Shown one piece after another: positions 7,322 through 15,743 of a stretch of DNA of 33,993 nt. The notes below the pieces were generated by a model. It did not search any database. It saw nothing but the letters and a program-made list of their open reading frames with translations, and was not told the origin of the DNA. Made by a program: the position numbers and the translations under genes. The DNA is taken from NCBI GenBank assembly GCA_023247705.1, contig JAHFFY010000010.1, forward strand, positions 1 through 33,993, written 5' to 3'. Origin of the DNA: Candidatus Omnitrophota bacterium. GTDB taxonomy: Bacteria > Omnitrophota > Gorgyraeia > Zapsychrales > JAHFFX01. Each line of letters opens with the position of its first letter. Within the stretch, counting starts at the first letter, position 1.

Positions 7322-8554
7322 CTATTTCTGAAATTCAGACATTAAGATGATCGATTCCGCGATGTCCTTCATCGTCCGGCAGGAATCCATGCTTTTTTTA
7401 TGGATCAGCTTATAGGCGGATTCTTCGCTTAAATTATTCATCCGCATCAGGATCCCTTTGGCCCGCTCAATCAGTTTTCGCGTCTCTAGGGCTTCTTTGG
7501 CCTTGAGCGCTTCTTCCATAAGCTTGGTATTTTCGACCGCGACGGCCGCCTGATTGGCCACCATCTGCAGGACATCGATCTCTTCCTGGCTGAAGTGATG
7601 CGGAGTTTTTGTATAAATATTAATAATGCCGATCGCTTTTTCTTTGACCACCATCGGAACAGAAAGCATCGACGTTAAATCTTCTTTAATCGCCAGATCG
7701 CGATAAACATACCGTTCTTCATGCCGGACATCATAGACCGCGATCGGCTTTTTGGACTTGATGACCTCGCCGCTTAAACTCTTTTCGACTTTGACGTTGG
7801 GTTTCGTTTTATATTCCTTACTTAGACTTTGTGTGGCTTTCATGACCAAATCCTGGCCTTTATCATCCAGAAGCATGATCGAGCAAATCTTGGAATTGAG
7901 CATTTCGGCGGTCACCACCACAATGAGGCTCAAAATTTCATCTAAATAGTGTTCGGAGGTGATTGTTTGGCTCACCTTAATTAAGCTGTCGAACTGTGAG
8001 GCCTTTTGTTTGGTTTCCGTGTAAAGCCGGGCGTTTTCGATGACGCCGCCGATCTGTTTGGCAATGGTCTGGATCAGATTGACGGTGTTAATGGCATATT
8101 CGTGAGGTCTTTTATGCTGCACATTAATGACGCCGATGGCTTTTCCTTTATAAACCACCGGAACGGAAAGGAAGGCCTCATAGCGGTCTTCGGGAAGAAC
8201 ATCAAAATTCTTAAAGCGGGAATCTTTATAGGCGTTCTTTTTGATCGCAACGGGTTTGTTCTCTTGCGCAACCCATCCGGTAATCCCCTCTCCGACTTTC
8301 AAATTGATCTTCCCGAGCATTTTTTCATGCGGGATCTTCGAGGCCAATAGGACCATATTTTCTTTTTGAGGATCCAATAGATAAATGAACACCGAATCGG
8401 CGGACGTCATTTCGGTCACGATCTTAACCACCTCTTTTAGAATCCAATTCAGATCCAGCTCCGAGCTTGTAATGTCGACGATCGTTCTTAAAATCTTAAT
8501 CTCTTGAGATTGAGAGATATGCAATTTCTTATTTTTATTCTGGGTTGTTTTCAT
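7322..8554 (-). CDS. GAF-GAF-ANTAR transcription antitermination regulator
   Basis: This 410-residue cytoplasmic regulator has two GAF sensor domains (about residues 30-175 and 190-340), a short helical linker, and a C-terminal ANTAR RNA-binding domain in the last 60 residues (ERAKGILMRMNNLSEESAY and then MKDIAESI). ANTAR domains bind paired hairpins with A1/G4 six-base loops and prevent termination. Such hairpins occur in the nir leader about 1.8 kb downstream, so nirB-nirD-nrtAB is the probable target. The GAF ligand is unknown; nitrate, nitrite or a redox signal are guesses. This is unlike the NIT sensor of NasR or the NasS partner of NasT. The ATG at 8554 follows AGGGG by six bases, whereas the ATG at 8560 directly abuts that site. 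Confidence 0.92.
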   Translation of the reverse strand: MKTTQNKNKKLHISQSQEIKILRTIVDITSSELDLNWILKEVVKIVTEMTSADSVFIYLLDPQKENMVLLASKIPHEKMLGKINLKVGEGITGWVAQENKPVAIKKNAYKDSRFKNFDVLPEDRYEAFLSVPVVYKGKAIGVINVQHKRPHEYAINTVNLIQTIAKQIGGVIENARLYTETKQKASQFDSLIKVSQTITSEHYLDEILSLIVVVTAEMLNSKICSIMLLDDKGQDLVMKATQSLSKEYKTKPNVKVEKSLSGEVIKSKKPIAVYDVRHEERYVYRDLAIKEDLTSMLSVPMVVKEKAIGIINIYTKTPHHFSQEEIDVLQMVANQAAVAVENTKLMEEALKAKEALETRKLIERAKGILMRMNNLSEESAYKLIHKKSMDSCRTMKDIAESIILMSEFQK

Positions 8555-8677
8555 TGACATCCCCTATGACGAACCGCAATTGTAAATTGATTTAAGCTCG
8601 CCTATACTAACAGCATGATCGCTATTCTTACCATCTTAATCTTAATTATTTGGTTTTTTTAATGCGGCCGCTCATCA

Positions 8678-8706
8678 AAGATATCGCCTAATAGCGATAA
8701 CTTCAA
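8678..8706 (-). promoter_or_regulatory. Candidate promoter with an operator-like inverted repeat for the ANTAR gene
   Basis: On the minus strand TTGAAG (8706-8701) and TATCTT (8683-8678) are 17 bp apart. The spacer is almost filled by a perfect inverted repeat, TATCGC and GCGATA with six bases between (8682-8699). A dimeric DNA-binding protein could sit there. The boxes match consensus only moderately. Confidence 0.4.
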
Positions 8707-8727
8707 GCAATAATTTTCCCCATCCGT

Positions 8728-9825
8728 TTATATTCTCTTAATGATTAAATCGACATCAACGTGGCGCTGCACCAAACGCATCGCTTTGTTAATTTTATCT
8801 TTATCGGTTTTTTCTATTTTACAGATCAGCGATTCGATTTTACCGGCGACCGTGTAGGTGTCGTGTGGGGATAGTAAAACCGGAATCTCGCTTTGTTTTA
8901 ACAACTCTATAATCTTATCATCGGGGATCATGCCGCCGGTCAAAATAATCCCGGCAATTTTAAATTTAATCCCCCGGCTGATAATATGCGTGCTGATCGA
9001 AACCAAAATATTATCGATTCTGTCTCCGGAGGTAATGACTAACGCCCCATCGCGCAGATGCCGAATCATGTTCTGCGGTTCCATCGCCGCGACGATCGTG
9101 TGCTGCACGTGAGCATCAAGATTGCTTGCACCGCACAACAACCCCAGCTCCAACTGATTCATGACCTGCCTAACCGTCGGCGCTTTCAAAATAGGATCCA
9201 GAGGAATTACACCCAACAACGGAATCCCTTTATTTTTTAACCCTTGAGAAAGAATCCTTTCAATCTTTTCAAATTTATCCGGTAAAACCTTATTAATAAT
9301 AACGCCCAAAATCTCGACCTTCTTCAAATCAAATAAAGCTTTATTCAGAATGATCTCATCAATGCTTTTTCCGATTCCCCCCTCGGAAATGATAATGACT
9401 TTCGATTTAAGCAGGCTGGCGACATCTGCATTGGAAAAATCAATCACCGCCCCGACACCGGCGTGGCCTGTTCCTTCCACAATAATGGCGTCCTTGCCCT
9501 TGCTGAGAAAATTAAAAGATTTCTCGATCTCCGCACGCAACATGTCTTGCTGCGGATGAAAAATATATTTTTCGGTGAATCCACGCTCCAGCGTGATAGG
9601 GCTCATCTGTTTGAATTTTCGCCAGCAATGATAAACCTCGCCAATCAGATAAGAATCTTTATCCACCTGGTTGTTCTTGACCCGGACGACCTTCTGGCCA
9701 ACGGGTTTCATAAAGGCGACTTTTAGACCTTTTTCCCGGAGGACATTATACAACCCCAGGGCAATCGTGGTTTTTCCGGCGTTTTGATGGATGGCGGATA
9801 AAAAAAGATTTTTGATTTTTTTCAT
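8728..9825 (-). CDS. BioD-like P-loop protein with DRTGG domain (phosphotransacetylase N-terminal type)
   Basis: This 365-residue protein combines a BioD-like P-loop ATPase domain with a DRTGG domain, the arrangement found N-terminal to the catalytic part of long phosphotransacetylases (COG0857 type). The P-loop is HQNAGKTT near residues 14-21. VEGTGHAGVG near residue 117 is a conserved nucleotide-domain segment, and the DRTGG region spans about 210-330. The phosphotransacetylase catalytic domain itself is absent, so it is probably regulatory or sensory. It follows sucD by 117 bp on the same strand and may share the sucCD transcript. A link to acyl-CoA metabolism is inferred from this context only. 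The start at 9825 has only a weak ribosome site. Confidence 0.8.
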   Translation of the reverse strand: MKKIKNLFLSAIHQNAGKTTIALGLYNVLREKGLKVAFMKPVGQKVVRVKNNQVDKDSYLIGEVYHCWRKFKQMSPITLERGFTEKYIFHPQQDMLRAEIEKSFNFLSKGKDAIIVEGTGHAGVGAVIDFSNADVASLLKSKVIIISEGGIGKSIDEIILNKALFDLKKVEILGVIINKVLPDKFEKIERILSQGLKNKGIPLLGVIPLDPILKAPTVRQVMNQLELGLLCGASNLDAHVQHTIVAAMEPQNMIRHLRDGALVITSGDRIDNILVSISTHIISRGIKFKIAGIILTGGMIPDDKIIELLKQSEIPVLLSPHDTYTVAGKIESLICKIEKTDKDKINKAMRLVQRHVDVDLIIKRI

Positions 9826-9942
9826 ATGGAAGAATCTCTCTTCCGGTTTTAAAAAATAAATCGTCTTGCATTAAAGGCAAAAGACTAAATAAAAAAGATG
9901 AGAAAATTGTAAGGTATTCTTGGGGCGTTATCAACAGATAAT

Positions 9943-10812
9943 TTATCGAAGCTTCTTTAAAAAAATGGCGGGAATTTCATCCGGACAATCGACCACGGTC
10001 ACTCCGGCTTCTTGGAGAATTTTGATCTTGCTCTCCGCGGAACTGTCCGCGGAAGAGATAATGGCTCCGGCATGCCCCATCCGTTTTCCTTTGGGGGCAG
10101 TTTTGCCGGCGATAAAACCAACCACAGGCTTGGTTACTTTTTCTTTGATAAACTTAGCGGCGATCTGCTCATCTTCACCGCCGATTTCACCGACCATAAC
10201 GATCCCTTTGGTCTCCGGGTCCTTCATGAAAAGGTCCAAAATTTCCACAAATCTCGTCCCGATGATCGGATCTCCGCCCAAACCGACGCAACTCGACTGC
10301 CCGATATTATTCATCGTCAGATTATAAACAACTTCATAGGTCAGTGTTCCGCTGCGCGATATAACTCCGATCGATCCCGGCATATGAATATGCCCGGGCA
10401 TAATCCCGACCTTGCTTTTCCCCGGGGAAATAAGGCCGGGACAATTCGGTCCGATCAATCGTGTTTTACTCTGTTCCAAGACCTGCCGGATTTCAACCAT
10501 ATCCAAAACAGGAAGACCTTCGGTGATGCAAATCACCAGATCCATTCCGGCTGAGATGTCTTCTAGGATGGCGTCCTTCGCAAATTTCGCCGGGACATAA
10601 ATCACGGCGGTATTCGCCTTGGTTACTTTTCTGGCTTCAACAACCGTATTAAAAACCGGTATACCGAAAACATCCTGTCCGCCCTTTCCGGGAGTCACAC
10701 CCGCCACCACTTTGGTCCCATATTCCTGCATCTTTTGGGCATGAAAACCCCCGTCGCGGCCGGTGATGCCTTGGACGAGAAGTCTTGTATTTTGATCGAT
10801 CAGAATACTCAT
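9943..10812 (-). CDS. sucD: Succinyl-CoA ligase alpha subunit SucD
   Basis: This 289-residue subunit of the TCA-cycle enzyme that interconverts succinyl-CoA and succinate carries the CoA-binding Rossmann domain ([13 protein letters not shown] near residue 13, then GVTPGKGG) and the ligase domain. The phosphorylated histidine lies in GHAGAI near residue 245. GPNCPG and SRSGTLTYE are also present. Length is typical. It starts six bases after sucC ends, so the two are co-translated. The start ATG at 10812 has a weak purine-rich site (AGAGAA). Malate-CoA ligase is a possible alternative, but the sequence fits the common SucD. Confidence 0.95.
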   Translation of the reverse strand: MSILIDQNTRLLVQGITGRDGGFHAQKMQEYGTKVVAGVTPGKGGQDVFGIPVFNTVVEARKVTKANTAVIYVPAKFAKDAILEDISAGMDLVICITEGLPVLDMVEIRQVLEQSKTRLIGPNCPGLISPGKSKVGIMPGHIHMPGSIGVISRSGTLTYEVVYNLTMNNIGQSSCVGLGGDPIIGTRFVEILDLFMKDPETKGIVMVGEIGGEDEQIAAKFIKEKVTKPVVGFIAGKTAPKGKRMGHAGAIISSADSSAESKIKILQEAGVTVVDCPDEIPAIFLKKLR

Positions 10813-10818
10813 AATTCT

Positions 10819-11949
10819 CTATTTCGCCAGCTCAACCACTTTCTGCACGGCTTCGCGCATGGTTGAAAAAGTATTAATATTATTTTCCGCTAAAATTTTT
10901 TTCGCTTCCTTTTCATTCGTCCCGGTCAAACGGACGACCAGCGGAACCGGAATATCCAATTCCTTGCGCGCCTGCAAAATCCCCATCGCAATGTCATCGC
11001 AACGCGTGATGCCGCCAAAAATATTAATCAGAATCGATTTCACCTTTTTATTTTGCAAAATAATTCTTAAAGCGTTCAATACTTTTTTGGGATTCGAACT
11101 GCCTCCCACATCCAAAAAATTGGCCGGTTCTCCGCCTAACAATTTAATGATATCCAGCGTCGCCATGGCCAATCCGGCGCCATTAACAATACATCCGACA
11201 TTCCCTTCCATTTTGACAAAACTCAAATCATTCTGCTTGGCCTCGACTTCATCCGGATCTTCATACTTCATGTCCCGTAAAAACTGGATATCGGTGTGGC
11301 GGTAAAGGGCGTTATCATCAAAATTGATTTTAGCGTCGGCCGCGTAAAGTTCCCCTTTATGATCAATCACCAACGGATTGATTTCCGCAAGCGAGCAGTC
11401 GTATTCAAAAAACAAATTTGATAATTTCTGAAAAATCTTGGTGGCTGGTTCTTGTAAGGTCGGATCCGGAAAGACGGCTTTGATAAAAGGCGGCCAACGT
11501 TTTAGATCAATCTCATTGTGGCCATGAAAATAATATTTATGAATCTTCTCGGGATGGCTTTTCGCGGTCTCTTCGATATCAACGCCCCCTTCGGCGCTCG
11601 CAATCAAAACCACATCGTTTTTGACTTGGTCAATCGTGACCGCGGAATAAAATTCTTTCTTAATATCCAATGCCCGGACAATTAAAATCTTATCTACGGA
11701 ATATCCTTTAATAACTAAATTTTTAATTTGATTAAAATGAGCCGTAAGCTCTTCTTTATTTTTGGCGAGCTTGACCCCTCCGGCTTTACCGCGGCCCCCC
11801 ACCAGGACCTGGGCCTTCAAAACAACCGGATACCCGATCTCCTGGGCGATCGCAACGGCTTCGGAAACATTTTCCGCAATCCGCCCGCCGGCAACCGGAA
11901 TTCCAAACTTCCTGAACAGATCTATCGCCAGATATTCGTGAATTTTCAT
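10819..11949 (-). CDS. sucC: Succinyl-CoA ligase beta subunit SucC
   Basis: This 376-residue ATP-grasp subunit of succinyl-CoA ligase binds the nucleotide and succinate. It begins with the family signature MKIHEYLA and continues with LKAQVLVGGRGKAGGVK in the ATP-grasp fold. The C-terminal half has NGAGLAMATLDIIK and INIFGGITRCD, the phosphohistidine-handling region. I chose the ATG at 11949 because the family starts there; the longer reading frame adds nine unrelated residues. It is the first gene of the sucC-sucD-DRTGG cluster, with a candidate promoter at 12032-12040. Confidence 0.95.
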   Translation of the reverse strand: MKIHEYLAIDLFRKFGIPVAGGRIAENVSEAVAIAQEIGYPVVLKAQVLVGGRGKAGGVKLAKNKEELTAHFNQIKNLVIKGYSVDKILIVRALDIKKEFYSAVTIDQVKNDVVLIASAEGGVDIEETAKSHPEKIHKYYFHGHNEIDLKRWPPFIKAVFPDPTLQEPATKIFQKLSNLFFEYDCSLAEINPLVIDHKGELYAADAKINFDDNALYRHTDIQFLRDMKYEDPDEVEAKQNDLSFVKMEGNVGCIVNGAGLAMATLDIIKLLGGEPANFLDVGGSSNPKKVLNALRIILQNKKVKSILINIFGGITRCDDIAMGILQARKELDIPVPLVVRLTGTNEKEAKKILAENNINTFSTMREAVQKVVELAK

Positions 11950-12031
11950 TTCATAATCCCGCGGCCCATTTCGCACTTATATCCGCAAAAAAGCTTAAAC
12001 AAAAAATAAAAAACAAAAATTAATGTTTGCC

Positions 12032-12040
12032 ATTATATCA
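12032..12040 (-). promoter_or_regulatory. Extended -10 promoter upstream of sucC
   Basis: On the minus strand TGATATAAT provides a perfect -10 box with the TG extension. No good -35 box is visible, as expected of extended -10 promoters, and the flanks are very AT-rich. Transcription would begin near 12025, giving a leader of about 75 nt before sucC. Confidence 0.5.
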
Positions 12041-12076
12041 CAACTTATTTTTTAAAAATATTTTCTTTCTCATTCT

Positions 12077-12661
12077 TTATTGAGCGGCTACGGCTTCGTC
12101 CGAAGATCCGGTGGACAAAGACTCAGGAAGGAACTCGTTAAGCTTGCTTAACGTTTGAAATCCAATCTTCCCATCCACCTGTAAGCCTTTCGATTTCTGA
12201 AACTGCATAATGGCTACTTTAGTTCGATCCCCCATTTTCCCATCAATCTTTCCAGGACTAAACCGCGCGTAAGAAAGCGCCATCTGAAGTTTGGATACGT
12301 CCACCTCGCCTTTCACGATCAATCCGCTGGATGAAAAAGACGTTAATTTTTTCCAACTGACCTGATCCATGAACCGGTTCACGGGTAAATTATTGTCTTT
12401 TTGAAATTTGGCGATGGCGTTCCGGGTATTCACTCCCAATTTTCCGTCAATCAATCCGGGGTTATATCCATACAGCTTTAATAAACGTTGAATCTCCTGA
12501 ATTTTGGGATTAGGCTCGAAGGGAATAATATCGCCCACTAACGCTTTTTCTTCCGCTCCCTCTTTCTGCAATAAACGATAAACCATATCGCATCCGCAGC
12601 AACCCCATAACAAAAAACAATAAACAGCCCAAAGCCCAACTACTTTTCTGTCTTTAAACAT
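12077..12661 (-). CDS. Probable lipoprotein with two peptidoglycan-binding repeats
   Basis: This 194-residue exported protein has a short hydrophobic N-terminus ending in a Cys cluster (LLWGCCGC, residues 17-24), which suggests lipid attachment. Two PG_binding_1 repeats follow (about residues 53-110, LLKLYGYNPGLIDGKLG, and 122-180, ALSYARFSPGKIDGKMG), each with the typical TRNAI or TKVAI motif. No catalytic domain is visible, so it probably tethers the outer membrane or other proteins to the cell wall. The start is uncertain: an in-frame ATG at 12781 would add 40 residues but bury the signal, and neither start has a good ribosome site. Confidence 0.75.
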   Translation of the reverse strand: MFKDRKVVGLWAVYCFLLWGCCGCDMVYRLLQKEGAEEKALVGDIIPFEPNPKIQEIQRLLKLYGYNPGLIDGKLGVNTRNAIAKFQKDNNLPVNRFMDQVSWKKLTSFSSSGLIVKGEVDVSKLQMALSYARFSPGKIDGKMGDRTKVAIMQFQKSKGLQVDGKIGFQTLSKLNEFLPESLSTGSSDEAVAAQ

Positions 12662-12934
12662 AAAAGCTGACGATGGATCGCTCTGTTTTCTTAAAAAAGA
12701 TTCGAACCCGGACAAACTCCAGAACTGATGATTCTTATTTTTCGTCGATAATTTTATAAGGAAGAGACCAGCAAAACGCATTGTTTAGAAACTAACCAGA
12801 TAAGATTTATTTAAAGGATGCTCAATAACGGAGAGATTTTGCTCTAAAAATTTTTTCCCCTGACTACTTAATTATAATTTATTCTTTTTCCAAGATCAAA
12901 CGATTTAACCCGGATTTTATCTGCCGGCTTAGGT

Positions 12935-14428
12935 TTAATCAAATTTAACCAAAGCCTTATAAAATAATTCATACGTGGGCGTCTTAAGAACAAAATCATC
13001 CACCCCGACTTCTTTGGCGTGTTCTTGATCTCTATGCCTCATATGCACCGTAAGCATGATCAGCTTGGGATTAAAATTTTCTATGGCTCTAATCCTGCGG
13101 CAGAGCTCAAAACTGTCCATATTATAAAAACTGCTCATCCCTAAAATAACAATTTCTGGACGGACAGTATATATATTCTCCAAAGCCTCGATGGCCTGGG
13201 AGGCGAAAAAAATCTGCTCATAACCGAAATCCCGGACAATCATATTCATTTGTTCTCTGTCTTCCTGATTAAAATCAACAATAAAGACCTTCTCCATTTT
13301 CTTTTCTGCTCTCTTCGCAGAAAAATAATACCGCGGGATTCTCTCTCTGCCTTTTTGCGTGACGGCTAATTCTTTCGGCAGCTGGAGCATATCCGGATAT
13401 TTCGCGTATTCGCGAGCGGTTTCAACCGTTATAATATTTTCCTTAAACATCTGCGAGAGGCATTGCTCGAGAGAATGCATCCCCACCTCATGCGCCGATT
13501 CCATTTGGCCCCTCAGTTCAAAAAATGATTGCCGGCGGATCAAATTCCTGACCGCAAGGGTTGCGATCATGACTTCAGTAGCCAAAACCCTTTTGGGCGA
13601 ATTTTTGCATGGAACCAAGGTCTGATGAACAACCGCGATCAAATTCGCGGCCAACTGCATACACACCTGCTCCCGGTGCCCGGGAGGATAAACATCGATA
13701 ATACGGTTGATTGTTTCCACGGCATCCGGGGCATGCAAAGTTGTCAGAACCAGATGTCCGGTTTCAGCGGTCGTTAAAGCCATCGCTATGGATTCGTGAT
13801 CTCTCATTTCTCCCACGACAACCACATCGGGATCTTGCCGCAGGGCATATTTCAGGGCCGTTGCAAATCCGTTGGTGTCCGAACCGACCTCGCGCTGAAT
13901 AATCAAACTCTGCTGGGATTCATGAATAAACTCGATGGGATCCTCGATCATAATAATTTTGCACTTTCGCTCCCGATTGATTAGATCGACCAGTGAGGTC
14001 AAGGTCGTACTTTTCCCGCAACCCGCGGTCCCGGCGATAATCATCAACCCTTTTCTCCGGCGAACAATATCTTTAAGCACCGGCGGCAGACCCAAAGCCT
14101 CGGGAGATTCTATATGGTTAGGCATGATTCTGATGGTCGCCGCCAAATTGCCTTTCTCTATATGAAGATTAATGCGCGTCTGACATTCTTTCATAAAAAA
14201 ATAGGAAAAATCCAAATCCTTTTGCTTGTGAAAGATTTCTTTTTGAATTTCGCTGAGCATCGGAAAAATGAGATCTTCGATATCTTCGGTGCGCATGATA
14301 CCCAGATGAAGCGAAGTTAACTCTCCATGGATACGCAGCATCGGCGGCTTGTTGACAACAAGATGGATATCAGAAGCGCTTTGCTGGATGGCTTGAATTA
14401 AAAGATTTTTAATATCGATTTGAGACAT
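12935..14428 (-). CDS. pilT: PilT-type retraction ATPase fused to a degenerate receiver domain
   Basis: This 497-residue protein is a type IV pilus retraction ATPase (residues 1-360) with a C-terminal receiver-like domain (about 378-497). The ATPase part has Walker A GTAGCGKS (133-140), the Asp box (IEDPIEF), Walker B region with GEMRD (206-210), the His box HLVLTTLH, and the PilT-specific AVRNLIR (292-298). The receiver keeps an early Asp (385), Thr460 and Lys482, but the phospho-acceptor position is Gly430 (VILGMSS instead of the usual VILD), so it cannot be phosphorylated in the normal way. It may act as a protein-docking module. The ATG at 14428 has no ribosome site; a promoter lies directly upstream. 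No other pilus gene is in the window. Confidence 0.9.
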   Translation of the reverse strand: MSQIDIKNLLIQAIQQSASDIHLVVNKPPMLRIHGELTSLHLGIMRTEDIEDLIFPMLSEIQKEIFHKQKDLDFSYFFMKECQTRINLHIEKGNLAATIRIMPNHIESPEALGLPPVLKDIVRRRKGLMIIAGTAGCGKSTTLTSLVDLINRERKCKIIMIEDPIEFIHESQQSLIIQREVGSDTNGFATALKYALRQDPDVVVVGEMRDHESIAMALTTAETGHLVLTTLHAPDAVETINRIIDVYPPGHREQVCMQLAANLIAVVHQTLVPCKNSPKRVLATEVMIATLAVRNLIRRQSFFELRGQMESAHEVGMHSLEQCLSQMFKENIITVETAREYAKYPDMLQLPKELAVTQKGRERIPRYYFSAKRAEKKMEKVFIVDFNQEDREQMNMIVRDFGYEQIFFASQAIEALENIYTVRPEIVILGMSSFYNMDSFELCRRIRAIENFNPKLIMLTVHMRHRDQEHAKEVGVDDFVLKTPTYELFYKALVKFD

Positions 14429-14438
14429 AGACAAAATA

Positions 14439-14467
14439 AGTATAACAGCTATAAATATGCTCTACAA
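14439..14467 (-). promoter_or_regulatory. Candidate promoter for a near-leaderless pilT message
   Basis: On the minus strand TTGTAG (14467-14462) and TATACT (14444-14439) are 17 bp apart. The predicted start of transcription, about 14432, is only about four bases before the ATG at 14428. This fits the missing ribosome site and suggests a leaderless or nearly leaderless message. Confidence 0.4.
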
Positions 14468-14489
14468 AAAAATTATTAAAATAGAACAT

Positions 14490-14516
14490 TTGACAACAAG
14501 AACGCTCTTCTATAAT
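14490..14516 (+). promoter_or_regulatory. Rightward promoter upstream of purU
   Basis: A perfect TTGACA (14490-14495) and a perfect TATAAT (14511-14516) are separated by only 15 bp. Shifting to TAATAT gives 17 bp with a weaker box. Transcription would begin near 14523, about 360 nt before purU, and run through the structured DNA at 14559-14866. Confidence 0.5.
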
Positions 14517-14558
14517 ATTCCATATAAGCCAATTTGATAAATGTTATATTTTATTTTT

Positions 14559-14678
14559 ATGGAACCCCACGGGTACCCTGGTTTGCCCTTCGGGACTTTT
14601 ACAATGCGTCCCTCTTATGAGAGGGTTCCATCCCGAGCCATGCTCCCACGGCCATGGCCGTGGTGCAGGTCGAGGGAT
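14559..14678. other. GC-rich stretch with nested inverted repeats; candidate structured RNA
   Basis: The gene-free region 14435-14882 holds this element. ATGGAACCC (14559-14567) pairs with GGGTTCCAT (14623-14631). Inside or overlapping are GGGTACCC, CCCTTCGGG and CCCTC-TTATGA-GAGGG. A perfect 18-bp palindrome, CCACGGCCATGGCCGTGG, occupies 14646-14663 and is flanked by ATCCC and GGGAT. A further stem TCTCTG/CAGAGA follows near 14685-14705. The composition is far more GC-rich than the flanks. It does not match any riboswitch I can recall. It could be a leader RNA of purU, an independent small RNA or a dispersed repeat. Confidence 0.45.
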
Positions 14679-14763
14679 TGAGCGTCTCTGCCAAAGCACA
14701 GAGAACATCAAATCTCCCCTTGCCTTATGGCCATTTTAAAGCGAACCGTTATCTCTATTCTCC

Positions 14764-14866
14764 TTCGCAAAAGTAATAGGAGCAGCAGTGTTTGCTTCGC
14801 AGCAATGATTCTGCTCGGAGAATATTGCTGCAAAGCAACACTGGAAAGTTCTATTACTTTTGTGAA
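14764..14866. repeat. 103-bp long imperfect hairpin upstream of purU
   Basis: The outer arms TTCGCAAAAGTAATAG (14764-14779) and CTATTACTTTTGTGAA (14851-14866) differ at one base. The pairing resumes inside: CAGTGTTTGCTTCGCAGCAAT faces ATTGCTGCAAAGCAACACTG with few mismatches. The whole element folds almost end to end, ending 16 bp before the purU ATG. It has no coding potential and no U-tract. It resembles a MITE or other palindromic repeat, or a hairpin in the purU leader. Confidence 0.6.
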
Positions 14867-14882
14867 AAACAATTAATTCCCT

Positions 14883-15734
14883 ATGTCCAACGCCATTTTC
14901 ACCATCTCCTGTCCGGACCAAAAAGGCATCACCGCCTCTTTAACCAATTTTGTATACCAGAATAACGGCAATATCATTCATGCCGACCAGCATATCGACC
15001 CCCAAACCAACACGTTCTTTATGCGCCTGGAATGGGCGCTGCATGATTTTGCGATCAAACGCGCCGATATTGCCTCGGCCATCCAGCCTTTGGCGCAAAA
15101 ATTCAAGATGCAATGGAATTTAAATTTTACCGATCATCGCCCGCGGGTGGCAATTTTTGTATCCAAAAATCTGCATTGTCTTCATGACCTCCTATTTAGG
15201 ATCCATCTCAACCAGCTTCCATGCGAACCGGTCATGATTATCAGCAATCATCCCCTGGCCCAAACCGTCGCGAAACAATTCGACATCAAATTCCTGGAAT
15301 TTGTCGTGTTAAAAGAAAATAAAACAGCTAAGGAGAAAGACCAGATCAAAATTTTAAAAGAAAACCAGATCGATCTGATTATTTTAGCCCGCTATATGCA
15401 GATCCTTTCACCTCAATTCATCGCGCAATTCCCGTTTAAGATCATTAATATCCATCATTCCTTTCTTCCCGCGTTTATCGGCGCCAACCCCTACGCAAAA
15501 GCCTACCAAAAAGGGGTCAAGATTATCGGAGCGACCAGCCATTATGTTACGGAACAGCTCGATGAAGGACCGATTATCGAACAGGATATTATCCGGGTCA
15601 GCCATCGGGATACGATCGTTGATTTACAACGAAAAAGTGAAGACTTAGAAAGGCTTGTCCTCAGCCGGGCAGTCTTGTGGCATCTGGAAAACAAAATCCT
15701 TGTTTATAACAACAAAACGGTTATCTTCGATTAA
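14883..15734 (+). CDS. purU: Formyltetrahydrofolate deformylase PurU
   Basis: This 283-residue enzyme hydrolyses 10-formyltetrahydrofolate to tetrahydrofolate and formate, balancing the one-carbon pool and supplying formate for purine synthesis. An N-terminal ACT domain (residues 1-80, ISCPDQKGITASLTNFV) precedes the formyltransferase-fold domain. That domain contains LARYMQILSPQF, the catalytic-region motif HHSFLPAF, GATSHYVTEQLDEGPIIEQD and a late RVSHRD. Length is normal. The ATG at 14883 is the natural family start although no ribosome site is visible. The stop is nine bases before the next gene, so the two form an operon. Upstream lies the hairpin-rich region. Confidence 0.95.
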   Translation: MSNAIFTISCPDQKGITASLTNFVYQNNGNIIHADQHIDPQTNTFFMRLEWALHDFAIKRADIASAIQPLAQKFKMQWNLNFTDHRPRVAIFVSKNLHCLHDLLFRIHLNQLPCEPVMIISNHPLAQTVAKQFDIKFLEFVVLKENKTAKEKDQIKILKENQIDLIILARYMQILSPQFIAQFPFKIINIHHSFLPAFIGANPYAKAYQKGVKIIGATSHYVTEQLDEGPIIEQDIIRVSHRDTIVDLQRKSEDLERLVLSRAVLWHLENKILVYNNKTVIFD

Positions 15735-15743
15735 ACCGCCGCC

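Noticed and set aside
8682-8699. Inverted repeat TATCGC/GCGATA as a terminator of the sucCD cluster
   Set aside because: The stem is short and has no U-tract; its position between promoter boxes fits an operator better.
10012-10554. 180-codon open frame on the plus strand
   Set aside because: It lies antisense to sucD, which is unmistakable; no family resemblance and no ribosome site.
12699-12711. On the minus strand a sequence resembling a tRNA T-loop (GGGTTCGAATC)
   Set aside because: The flanking bases do not form a T stem or acceptor stem and no anticodon arm is present; a tRNA or a tRNA-derived attachment site is not supported.
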